Assembly: GCA_022796015.1 (NCBI GenBank)
Contig: JAAWHU010000022.1
Coordinates: forward strand, 1 to 45,718
Direction: 5' to 3'
Length of the DNA: 45,718 bases
Origin: Hungatella sp.
Lineage (GTDB): Bacteria > Bacillota > Clostridia > Lachnospirales > Lachnospiraceae
The notes beneath the pieces are model-generated. The model did no database searches. It was given only the letters and a program-made list of their open reading frames with translations, and had not been told where the DNA came from. Shown piece after piece: positions 7,458 to 14,906 of this stretch. Within the stretch, counting starts at the first letter, position 1. Each line of letters starts with the position of its first letter. A program made the translations under genes and the position numbers.

Positions 7458-8852
7458 ATGGAAAAAAAGGGCAGAGCGCCTAAATTTGCGGAAGCGCTCG
7501 TGGTATTTGTATTGATTATTACAGTGATTATCATTACTCTGAATTATAAGGTGGGTATGCAGACACCTATGATTCTGGGCTGTATGATCTCAGTAGCATT
7601 TGCCATGTATCTGGGATATCCCTGGAAGGAAATTGAGAAGGGAATCTTAGATGGCATGACCTCTGCCCTGCCTGCAGTCCCCATCCTCATGCTGGTGGGA
7701 ATGTTAGTGGGAATCTGGATTCTGGGCGGAACCATTCCTTCCATTATTTATTACGGGTTAAAATATATTACGCCGGGCTTTCTTGTTCCTCTGACCTTTA
7801 TTATGTGCGCCGTTACTTCTGTTGCTACGGGGACTTCCTTTGGTTCCATTGCAACGGTCGGTCTGGCATTTTTCGGTGTGGGAATTGCCATGGGGGTGCC
7901 GGCCGGGCTTATGGCCGGGGCAGTGGCGTCAGGTGCTTTCTTTGGCGACAAGATGTCCCCCATGTCGGATACTACCAATGTGGCTCCCGCTGTCAGCGGC
8001 TGTACGCTGTATGAACACATCGGCTCCATGATCTGGACCACAGCTCCGGCTACGGTGATCTGCCTTGTATTATACGGGATTTTAGGCGCCCGTTTTGGAA
8101 AAGGGACCGTTGACCTGAGCAATATTACTCTCATTATGGAAACCCTGGAAGAACACTTTACCATCAGTATGGTAACCTTGATTCTGCCGGTTCTTGTTAT
8201 CGGTATGTCGGTTTTTAAAGTGCCTTCTTACAAAAGCCTTGGAATCGGCGTGATTCTAAGCGGTGTCTTGGCAATGATTATGCAGGGAGTTGACTTTAAG
8301 TCTGTAGTTGCAGTTACCATGCAGGGTTTTAAGTCTGACACAGGAGTCGCACAGGTGGATACCATCCTTACCCGCGGCGGGATCAACATGATGGCAGGCA
8401 CTATCACCATGCTTCTTGCGGCAACGGCTATGGGAGGCGTTCTGGAGAAATGTGAGGTTTTAAAAACCATCATTAACAAGCTGATGAATTGGATTAAGGG
8501 GTATACGGGGCTGATTCTTGTTACCATGGTGGGGACGGCGGCCACAGCGGCAGCTTCCGGCAATATGGTATTGACGCTGATTCTTCCGGGCAAGACCTTT
8601 TCGCCGGCATATGAGAAGATGAATATCCACGGAAAGGTTCTTTCAAGAACCATGGAGGATATCGGAACCCTGGGACTTGTGCTGATTCCATGGACCAATC
8701 CGGCCATTTATCTCATGAGTACTCTGGGAGTGGATACAAGCTATATACCTTACACCTTCTTAAGCCTGACGGTACCGGTGATTGCCCTTATCTTTGCGGT
8801 TACGGGCATTGGAGTCTGGGATCGGGAGGGGAATCCGGTTAAAAGAAGATAG
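7458..8852 (+). CDS. nhaC: NhaC-family Na+/H+ antiporter or related solute:cation transporter
   Basis: A 464-residue membrane protein with about eleven hydrophobic segments. It carries the NhaC/ion-transporter hallmarks: SGAFFGDKMSPMSDTTN with the conserved GDxxSPxSDTT core, MVGMLVGIWILGGTIPS early on, and a late PWTNPAIYLMSTLG. Family members exchange Na+ for H+, and some exchange organic acids such as malate/lactate (MleN). The start is ATG 7458, eight bases after AGAGGG at 7444-7449; the upstream ATGs at 7416 and 7452 lack proper spacing. It has its own promoter and terminator (8865-8911). It sits between the DeoR-type operon and the molybdenum oxidoreductase operon, so it may bring in that enzyme's substrate or export its product; this rests on position only. 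Confidence 0.85.
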   Translation: MEKKGRAPKFAEALVVFVLIITVIIITLNYKVGMQTPMILGCMISVAFAMYLGYPWKEIEKGILDGMTSALPAVPILMLVGMLVGIWILGGTIPSIIYYGLKYITPGFLVPLTFIMCAVTSVATGTSFGSIATVGLAFFGVGIAMGVPAGLMAGAVASGAFFGDKMSPMSDTTNVAPAVSGCTLYEHIGSMIWTTAPATVICLVLYGILGARFGKGTVDLSNITLIMETLEEHFTISMVTLILPVLVIGMSVFKVPSYKSLGIGVILSGVLAMIMQGVDFKSVVAVTMQGFKSDTGVAQVDTILTRGGINMMAGTITMLLAATAMGGVLEKCEVLKTIINKLMNWIKGYTGLILVTMVGTAATAAASGNMVLTLILPGKTFSPAYEKMNIHGKVLSRTMEDIGTLGLVLIPWTNPAIYLMSTLGVDTSYIPYTFLSLTVPVIALIFAVTGIGVWDREGNPVKRR

Positions 8853-8864
8853 CTTCGAGATGAG

Positions 8865-8911
8865 CAGCGTATTTCATAAGGGGGTAAAACCGCTGTGGAA
8901 TACGCTGTTTT
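8865..8911 (+). terminator. intrinsic terminator after the NhaC gene
   Basis: CAGCGTATTTC (8865-8875) pairs with GGAATACGCTG (8897-8907), an 11-bp stem with one G-U pair, followed by TTTT and AT-rich sequence. Confidence 0.8.
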
Positions 8912-8925
8912 ATCTATGATTCCTA

Positions 8926-9141
8926 TTAGGCATTTGCGAAACTCAAAACTTAGCCGACTATTCTGACCATATATGACAGGAAAAGACATTTGCACCATGA
9001 AAATGAGACCATAGAACATAGGAGGGATGCCCCCGACTGGGTTCTGTTTTACTGGGCTCATTGGAATGCTTGGTGCAGCAGGCTTTGGATGTCATATGTG
9101 GTCAGAATAGTCTCCTGGCTTTGCATTTCGCAATTACCTAA
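8926..9141 (+). mobile_element. MITE-like element, copy 2, with 9-bp target duplication
   Basis: 216 bp with ends TTAGGCATTTGCGAAA and TTTCGCAATTACCTAA. The imperfect terminal inverted repeats reach about 55 bp inward and include an inner pair of 21 bp (8958-8978 with 9090-9110, one mismatch). The sequence TGATTCCTA occurs directly outside both ends, at 8917-8925 and 9142-9150, as a target duplication would. It has no open frame of note and must have been moved by a transposase elsewhere. It fills the gap between the NhaC terminator and the FAD-subunit gene. Confidence 0.85.
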
Positions 9142-9170
9142 TGATTCCTATGCCGGAAAGGAGAAGAGAT

Positions 9171-10511
9171 TTGAATACAGGGATTGCTATTATAGGAAAC
9201 GGCTGTGCTTCCCAAGGGGCTGTGGAGGCGGTGCGGCAGTCTGGAATTAAGGTTCCCATGGATATATTTTCGGACAGCAGTCTGCCTGCTTATAATCCCA
9301 TGCTTACTACCTATTATCTGGAGGGGAAGATTTCCTATGAGGAGCTTTTCCTGCCGCCGCCTGCCTGGCTCGACGAGTCCATAAACATTCACCTGAATAC
9401 ACCGGTTGTCAGGCTGGAACCGGATAAAAAGATATTGTGGGATGGGAAAGGGAGCCTGTGGCATTATGAGTGCTGTCTCGTGGCTTCCGGCGGGTCTCCT
9501 GTTGTTCCTTCTATAGAGGGAATCCGGGAGGAAGGGGTCTTTGTCGTCAGGACAGCGGAAGATGCATGGAATATCAAAGCCTATATGGAGAGCCACAGGG
9601 TTCGGTCTGCCTTGGTAATCGGGGCTTCCATGGTGGGAATCAAGGTGGTCGAATATCTGATGCAGGAGGGGCTTTCCTGCTGTCTGGCCGATGGAGGGGC
9701 GGGGATATTCCCATTGTCTGCCCATAGGAATTGTCAGGCGCTCATAGAAGAGAATCTGAAAAGAAAGGGACTGAAGCTGCGTTTTGGAGGAAGGATCGCA
9801 GGGATCAGGCGCCAGGGAGAGGGACTTGAGGCATTCTTTTCAGATTGCAGGGCATGGGGAGCCGGCGGGGATGATAAGCCGGCAGAAGCCGGCCAGCCGG
9901 TGATGGCAGATGTGATTTTCTTATGTATCGGTGTAAGGCCCAATCTGTCCTTTTTGCCTCCCGGAAAAGTGGCTGTGAAGGGCGGAGTCCTTGTGGATGA
10001 TGGGATGGGGACCAGCTGTAAGGATCTGTACGCCGCCGGAGACTGTGCGGCCGGCCGGGATGTGTTTTATGGTGATAACCGGGTGATCGGCCTCTTAGCC
10101 AATGCAAGGCATCAAGGAAGAACGGCAGGGCGGAATATGGCGGAACGGATTCTGAGAGGCAGTCAGAAGCCCGGGCCTGCAGATGGGCCAGAGGAAGGGT
10201 ATAAGGAAACCTGCTGGGGAAGCACGGCCCACAATATTACCTGCTTCTGCGGCATGGATTTTGTGAGTATGGGCGATCCCTTCGCAGAGGGCCAGGTGTT
10301 TGAACGATATCGAAGAGATGGCGGTTATATTCGTGCAGTGTGGGAAGGAAGCCGCCTTCTGTCTGTGAATCTTCTGAACTGCAAGGAGCTTGCGGGGGTA
10401 TTCAGGCAGTTGTTTTTTAGAAACAGCGGATATTCCAGGGATTTAAAGGGAGGCTTTCTGGATTATGGGGAATTTTCAGACTGGTTAATCAAAAAATATA
10501 TGAATGAGTGA
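9171..10511 (+). CDS. NAD(P)/FAD-dependent oxidoreductase, electron-transfer subunit of the Mo oxidoreductase
   Basis: A 446-residue pyridine-nucleotide-disulfide-type flavoprotein. The FAD-binding Rossmann motif is at the start (GIAIIGNGCASQGAVEAV), the NAD(P) Rossmann motif at about residues 145-165 (SALVIGASMVGIKVVEYL), and the second FAD motif near 285 (DLYAAGDCA). It lacks the CxxxxC redox pair of glutathione-reductase types and resembles the NirB/rubredoxin-reductase group; the C-terminal part carries a CFC (TCFCGMDF). The start is read as TTG 9171, seven bases after AAAGGAG at 9157-9163; the ATG at 9141 lies at the MITE end and target duplication and has no ribosome site. It overlaps or abuts the molybdopterin subunit gene. 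It probably links NAD(P)H to the molybdenum enzyme through the ferredoxin subunit, by inference from the operon. Confidence 0.8.
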   Translation: MNTGIAIIGNGCASQGAVEAVRQSGIKVPMDIFSDSSLPAYNPMLTTYYLEGKISYEELFLPPPAWLDESINIHLNTPVVRLEPDKKILWDGKGSLWHYECCLVASGGSPVVPSIEGIREEGVFVVRTAEDAWNIKAYMESHRVRSALVIGASMVGIKVVEYLMQEGLSCCLADGGAGIFPLSAHRNCQALIEENLKRKGLKLRFGGRIAGIRRQGEGLEAFFSDCRAWGAGGDDKPAEAGQPVMADVIFLCIGVRPNLSFLPPGKVAVKGGVLVDDGMGTSCKDLYAAGDCAAGRDVFYGDNRVIGLLANARHQGRTAGRNMAERILRGSQKPGPADGPEEGYKETCWGSTAHNITCFCGMDFVSMGDPFAEGQVFERYRRDGGYIRAVWEGSRLLSVNLLNCKELAGVFRQLFFRNSGYSRDLKGGFLDYGEFSDWLIKKYMNE

Positions 10512-12658
10512 GAACAATGATGAATGCTGCTAAGGGAAAAATTCCAGGCCCCCAAGGGGGAATTGAGATAAAGAAAACCATCTGCTCCATCTGCAATCCG
10601 GACTCCCACTGCGGGGTCGATGCCTATGTGAAGGATGGAAAGATCATAAAAGTGGAGGGTACCAGGGCCAACCCCCATTCCGGCGGAATCCTATGCCCCA
10701 AGGGGGCGGCCCAGCGCCAGTATGTGTACAATAAAGACCGTCTTATGTACCCCATGAGACGGGTGGGGGAAAGGGGGAGCGGCGAGTTTGAGCGGATCAG
10801 CTGGGAGGAAGCCTATGAGATCATAGGAGAAAGGCTGAAGGGATACAAGGACAAGGATGGAGCCCAGTCAGTCTGTTTCTTTTCCGGCTTTGCCAAATGG
10901 TATCGTATGGGGCTTATGCGCCTGGCCTCTGCCTTCGGAACACCTAATTACGGGACAGAGTCCAGCACCTGCTTTCGGGCGACTCAGCTTTGCTGGAAGC
11001 TGGTGTTTGGAGCCGGAACCCAGCCGGATTTTGAGAACGCCGGACTTTTAGTTCTCTGGAGCAAGAACCCTGCCTATTCCCAGTTTTACCAGTCTCGCCT
11101 TATTTTTGACCGTCTGGAACAGGGCATGAAGATGATTGTTGTGGATCCCAGGAATACGCCTATGACGGAAAAGGCGGACATTCATTTAAAATTAAGACCG
11201 GGAACAGACGGGGCCCTGGCTTTGTCCATAGCCCATGTGATGATACGGGATCAGCTCTATGACAGGGAATTCGTGGAACAGTATACCTGGGGCTTTGAGG
11301 AGTACAAGGACTATGTGAGAGAATTTACTCCCCAAAGAGGGGAAGCTTTGACAGGCGTTCCCGCAGAGCTTATTGTGAAGGCGGCCCATATGTACGCCTC
11401 CGTAAAACCGGCGGCCATGATGGTAAGCGCCTCGCCTGTGGTACATCATGTAAACGGTGTGCAGAATTACAGGGCAGTGATGATGCTCATCGGGCTTACT
11501 GGGAATTTTGACATAAAAGGAGGCAACGTAGTCACCCCTTACGGGTACTGCTATTCTTCCTCTTTTGTGAAAACCAATGAGCGGACCTTTGAAGGGGAGC
11601 GGTATGATGGGATAAAGGGAATTGGGGAGGAGGAATTTCCCGTCTGGTTCCGGCTGATCCGAGATGAGGTGCAGGCAGTGCGGATTCCCGATTATGTGCT
11701 GAAAAGAGAGCCATACGGCCTCAATGCCATCGTAGGCTTCGGCCTGAACCACAGGATGTGGCCGGATTCCAATTATATGCTGGAGGCCCTTAAAAAGGTG
11801 GGCTTTTTCGTCAATACGGAGCTTTTTATGACTCCCACCTGCCGGTACGCAGACCTTCTTCTTCCGGCCTGCTCTTCCATGGAACGGAGGGAGATCAAGG
11901 TGTACAATGAAAATTATCTCATATGCTCCGAGGCAGCCATAGAACCTTTGGGTGAGAGCAGGAATGATATGGAGATCATCCTGGAGCTGGCCAAGGTCCT
12001 TGGCCTTGATGATGAGATGCTTGGTATGACCTATGATGAGTGTATGGATTTTCTCCTAAGGCCTGCCGGCGTCAGTCTTGAGGAGCTTAAAAAACACCGG
12101 GAGGGAATGTATGCGCCGGTGATTTGTCCCCATGAGGAGCAGGCATACAAGAAGAAGGGCTTCCGCACTCCAAGCGGGAAGATGGAATTTTTCTCTCAGG
12201 TTCTTTCTGATTATAAGGGGCGGGAGGGATATGATCCGCTCCCTGTTTACCGTACCCCCTATGAGGTATACCCTCATCTTTCGCCGGCAGAATATCCTTT
12301 GATTCTCTCGTCGGGGTGCCGGAAACCTCAGCTTGTCCACACCCGCTGTTACCGTATGCCCTGGCTTACAGGCCTTGAGGATACTTCACTGGCAGACATC
12401 CACCCGGAAGACGCAGGCGGCCTTGGTCTGGCTCAGGGAGATGAGATTAGGATTTCCACGCCTAAGGGAAGTCTGGAGGCTCATGCCAATATTACCCGTG
12501 CGGGCCAGAAGGGCGTGGTGTTTTTGTATCATGGGGATCCTCAGAGAGATCCCAATGAGCTGATGGATAAGGATTATCTGGATCCCATCTCCGGTTTCCC
12601 GGGATATAAGAGTTTTGTGTGCAGAGTGGAGAAGAAAGGGGAGGAGAGCTATGAGTGA
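10508..12658 (+). CDS. molybdopterin-dependent oxidoreductase, catalytic subunit (DMSO reductase superfamily)
   Basis: 716 residues. An N-terminal [4Fe-4S] site, CSICNPDSHC and ILCPKG (Cys 26, 29, 35, 63), is followed by the molybdopterin domains and a C-terminal dinucleotide-binding domain (SSGCRKPQLVHTRCYRMPW, then DIHPEDAGGLGLAQGDEIRI). SSTCFRATQLC at residues 152-161 occupies the usual metal-ligand region, so Cys155 is the likely Mo or W ligand rather than Sec or Ser. There is no twin-arginine signal, so the enzyme is cytoplasmic. The start is GTG 10508, overlapping the upstream stop, or ATG 10517; neither has a strong ribosome site. The family includes thiosulfate and polysulfide reductases, acetylene hydratase and aromatic dehydroxylases; the substrate cannot be assigned. 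No cofactor-synthesis genes are nearby. Confidence 0.85.
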   Translation: MRTMMNAAKGKIPGPQGGIEIKKTICSICNPDSHCGVDAYVKDGKIIKVEGTRANPHSGGILCPKGAAQRQYVYNKDRLMYPMRRVGERGSGEFERISWEEAYEIIGERLKGYKDKDGAQSVCFFSGFAKWYRMGLMRLASAFGTPNYGTESSTCFRATQLCWKLVFGAGTQPDFENAGLLVLWSKNPAYSQFYQSRLIFDRLEQGMKMIVVDPRNTPMTEKADIHLKLRPGTDGALALSIAHVMIRDQLYDREFVEQYTWGFEEYKDYVREFTPQRGEALTGVPAELIVKAAHMYASVKPAAMMVSASPVVHHVNGVQNYRAVMMLIGLTGNFDIKGGNVVTPYGYCYSSSFVKTNERTFEGERYDGIKGIGEEEFPVWFRLIRDEVQAVRIPDYVLKREPYGLNAIVGFGLNHRMWPDSNYMLEALKKVGFFVNTELFMTPTCRYADLLLPACSSMERREIKVYNENYLICSEAAIEPLGESRNDMEIILELAKVLGLDDEMLGMTYDECMDFLLRPAGVSLEELKKHREGMYAPVICPHEEQAYKKKGFRTPSGKMEFFSQVLSDYKGREGYDPLPVYRTPYEVYPHLSPAEYPLILSSGCRKPQLVHTRCYRMPWLTGLEDTSLADIHPEDAGGLGLAQGDEIRISTPKGSLEAHANITRAGQKGVVFLYHGDPQRDPNELMDKDYLDPISGFPGYKSFVCRVEKKGEESYE

Positions 12659-13130
12659 GGGGCGCCGCGTCAATCTTAATCAAGACCGCTGTACCGGGTG
12701 TTATGCCTGTGCCGTGGCTTGTATGGACCAGCACTTTGATCTTGATGAGGACTATGTCTGCCTTCGCTATGTGCTTCATATGGAGAGGGAAAATGAGGAC
12801 GGAATCCGGTTTGCCTCCGTAGGCTGTATGCACTGTGAGGATGCGCCCTGTGTCTTTGCCTGCCCTACGGGAGCCGTCTTCCGGGATGAGGAGACAGGCC
12901 TTGTGGTTGTGGAACAGTCCAGGTGTATCGGGTGTCACAGCTGTCTTTTGGCCTGCCCCTACGGGGCTCCCAGATTCGGTAAGAACAATAAGATGGTGAA
13001 ATGCGACGGATGCATCCACAGGGTGAAGGCAGGGCTTCTGCCTGCCTGCGCGGCGGCATGTCCCACACGGGCCTTAAGCTTTACTACGGATGAGGAACTT
13101 GCCAAGAGTCGGCTGATCAAAAGATTTTAA
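12651..13130 (+). CDS. four-cluster 4Fe-4S ferredoxin subunit (DmsB/HycB type)
   Basis: A 159-residue iron-sulfur protein with four Cys groups in order: CTGCYACAVAC, CMHCEDAPCVFAC, CIGCHSCLLAC and CDGCIHRVKAGLLPAC ending AAC. This is the four [4Fe-4S] layout of electron-transfer subunits of molybdenum reductases, formate-hydrogen lyase and related complexes. The start is ATG 12651, which overlaps the catalytic-subunit stop by eight bases and follows GGAGGAG, so the two are translationally coupled. It should carry electrons between the flavoprotein and the molybdopterin subunit. No membrane anchor subunit follows, which supports a soluble three-part enzyme. It is the last gene of the operon; the purE promoter follows. 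Confidence 0.88.
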   Translation: MSEGRRVNLNQDRCTGCYACAVACMDQHFDLDEDYVCLRYVLHMERENEDGIRFASVGCMHCEDAPCVFACPTGAVFRDEETGLVVVEQSRCIGCHSCLLACPYGAPRFGKNNKMVKCDGCIHRVKAGLLPACAAACPTRALSFTTDEELAKSRLIKRF

Positions 13131-13201
13131 AACGAAATAGGATTTCTCTGTGTCTTCTTCCGGCCGCTGTCAAGCTCACGGTAAATTTTCCTCAAAACAT
13201 A

Positions 13202-13230
13202 TTGACGTCCCCCCAAAAACCCTGTATGAT
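13202..13230 (+). promoter_or_regulatory. sigma-A-type promoter of the purE operon
   Basis: TTGACG at 13202-13207, a 17-bp spacer, and TATGAT at 13225-13230. The leader to the purE ATG is about 100 nt. Confidence 0.65.
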
Positions 13231-13247
13231 GTTTCATAAGTAATACT

Positions 13248-13287
13248 TTATTAATAAGATAAAATTATAAGTATAACTTATTAATAA
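13248..13287. repeat. two identical 10-bp palindromes 30 bp apart in the purE leader
   Basis: TTATTAATAA, itself a perfect palindrome, occurs at 13248-13257 and again at 13278-13287, each preceded by a related AAGTA-containing stretch. The 30-bp period is nearly three helical turns, a spacing typical of cooperative protein binding. It is just downstream of the purE -10 box. It does not resemble the Bacillus PurR box, and no purine riboswitch fold was seen. Confidence 0.5.
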
Positions 13288-13339
13288 CATTACCTCTGAT
13301 AATAAAAAGATACCAGATAAAAAGAAAAGGAGAACAGCT

Positions 13340-13858
13340 ATGGCAAAAGTTGGAATCGTGATGGGCAGTGATTCGGATATGCCTGTTATGGCGCAGGCGG
13401 CAGATATCCTGGAGAAATTGGGGGTTGACTATGAGATGACTGTGATCTCCGCCCACAGGGAGCCGGATATCTTTTTCCAGTATGCAAAATCTTTAGAGGA
13501 AAAAGGGGTGAAGGTGGTGATCGCCGGGGCAGGGAAGGCGGCTCATCTGCCGGGCATGTGTGCGGCTCTGTTTCCCATGCCGGTTATCGGTATTCCCATG
13601 AAGACCTCTGACCTTGGCGGTGTGGATTCTCTCTATTCCATAGTACAGATGCCTTCAGGTATTCCCGTGGCCACCGTGGCCATAGGCGGAGGAACCAATG
13701 CGGGGATTCTGGCGGCCAAGATTCTGGCAACCTCAGATGACCAGCTTCTTGAACGCCTGAAGCATTATTCGGAATCTTTGAAAAATGATGTGGTGAAGAA
13801 AGCCGAGAGGCTTGATGAGATAGGATATAAAGAGTATCTGGCACAGATGAAAAAATAA
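13340..13858 (+). CDS. purE: N5-carboxyaminoimidazole ribonucleotide mutase
   Basis: 172 residues, the normal length for class I PurE, which converts N5-CAIR to CAIR in purine synthesis. The signature MGSDSDMPVM is at residues 8-17, SAHREP near 40, and AGAGKAAHLPGMCAALFPMP, GIPMKTSDLGGVDSLYSIVQ and VAIGGGTNAGILA follow as in bacterial enzymes. His in SAHR is the catalytic proton carrier. The start ATG 13340 follows AAAAGGAG. It is the first gene of purE-purM-purN with its own promoter; purM begins 16 bp after the stop. No purK is seen, but it may lie elsewhere. Confidence 0.97.
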   Translation: MAKVGIVMGSDSDMPVMAQAADILEKLGVDYEMTVISAHREPDIFFQYAKSLEEKGVKVVIAGAGKAAHLPGMCAALFPMPVIGIPMKTSDLGGVDSLYSIVQMPSGIPVATVAIGGGTNAGILAAKILATSDDQLLERLKHYSESLKNDVVKKAERLDEIGYKEYLAQMKK

Positions 13859-13874
13859 CCTGGAGGGTGAGAAC

Positions 13875-14906
13875 ATGGATTACAAGAAAGCCGGAGTGGA
13901 TATTGAAGCTGGTTATAAGTCAGTGGAACTGATGAAAAAGCATGTGGCAGAGACCATGAGGCCGGAAGTGTTAGGGGGCCTTGGCGGATTTTCCGGGGCT
14001 TTTTCCCTCTCTAAGATCAAGGAGATGGAAGAGCCGGTTCTGCTGTCAGGAACCGATGGCTGCGGCACCAAGGTAAAGCTGGCGATTATTATGGATAAGC
14101 ATGATACCATCGGCATTGACGCCGTGGCTATGTGCGTCAACGACATCGCCTGTGCCGGAGGAGAGCCCTTATTTTTCCTGGACTATATTGCCTGCGGCAA
14201 GAATGTGCCGGAGAAGATTGCCCATATTGTGAAAGGCGTGGCAGCAGGCTGCATTCAGTCTGAGGCGGCTCTGATCGGCGGGGAGACCGCAGAGCATCCC
14301 GGGCTCATGCCTGAGGAGGATTATGACCTGGCAGGATTTGCCGTAGGCCTATGCGACAGGAAGGACATGATCACCGGGGAGGATTTGAAGAAAGGCGATG
14401 TGCTCATCGGCCTGGCTTCTTCCGGAGTCCACAGCAACGGCTTCTCCCTGGTGAGGAAGGTATTTGAGAAGGAGCTGACCAAAGAGGGGCTGGATACATA
14501 CTATGAGGAACTGGGAAAGACTTTGGGGGAAGCTCTTTTAGCCCCCACCAGGATCTATGTGAAGGCCTTAAAGTCCGTGAAGAACAGCGGAGTAAGGGTG
14601 AAGGCCTGCAGCCACATTACAGGCGGAGGTTTCTATGAGAATGTTCCCCGGATGCTGAAGGAGGGCACCAGGGCGGTGATCAGAAAGGACAGCTATGAGA
14701 TTCCGGCTATTTTTCCCCTGCTTGCCAAGAAGGGGGACATTGCCCAGGAGATGATGTACAACACCTTTAACATGGGAATCGGCATGATGGTGGCAGTGGA
14801 TCAGGCGGATGTGGAAAAGACCATGGAGGCGGTGAAGGCAGCTGGAGAGACTCCCTATATCATCGGTTCCATAGAAGAGGGAGAAAAGGGAGTGACCTTA
14901 TGCTGA
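13875..14906 (+). CDS. purM: phosphoribosylformylglycinamidine cyclo-ligase (AIR synthetase)
   Basis: 343 residues, full length for PurM, which closes the imidazole ring of FGAM using ATP. Visible marks are the N-terminal YKKAGVDIEAGYKSVELM, LLSGTDGCGTKVKLA, the MCVNDIACAGGEPLFFLDY core, and the C-terminal SHITGGGFYENVPRML with the Gly-rich loop of the PurM/HypE fold. The start ATG 13875 follows GGAGGG. The 3' end overlaps purN by seven bases, so the two are translationally coupled. Confidence 0.97.
   Translation: MDYKKAGVDIEAGYKSVELMKKHVAETMRPEVLGGLGGFSGAFSLSKIKEMEEPVLLSGTDGCGTKVKLAIIMDKHDTIGIDAVAMCVNDIACAGGEPLFFLDYIACGKNVPEKIAHIVKGVAAGCIQSEAALIGGETAEHPGLMPEEDYDLAGFAVGLCDRKDMITGEDLKKGDVLIGLASSGVHSNGFSLVRKVFEKELTKEGLDTYYEELGKTLGEALLAPTRIYVKALKSVKNSGVRVKACSHITGGGFYENVPRMLKEGTRAVIRKDSYEIPAIFPLLAKKGDIAQEMMYNTFNMGIGMMVAVDQADVEKTMEAVKAAGETPYIIGSIEEGEKGVTLC

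Noticed and set aside
5914-9141. Composite transposon made of the two MITE copies with deoR, kinase and nhaC as cargo
   Set aside because: Copy 2 has its own 9-bp duplication on both sides, so it inserted alone; no shared duplication flanks the whole segment and neither copy encodes a transposase.
13231-13339. Purine riboswitch in the purE leader
   Set aside because: The leader is very AT-rich and short; I found no three-way junction with the conserved loop sequences.
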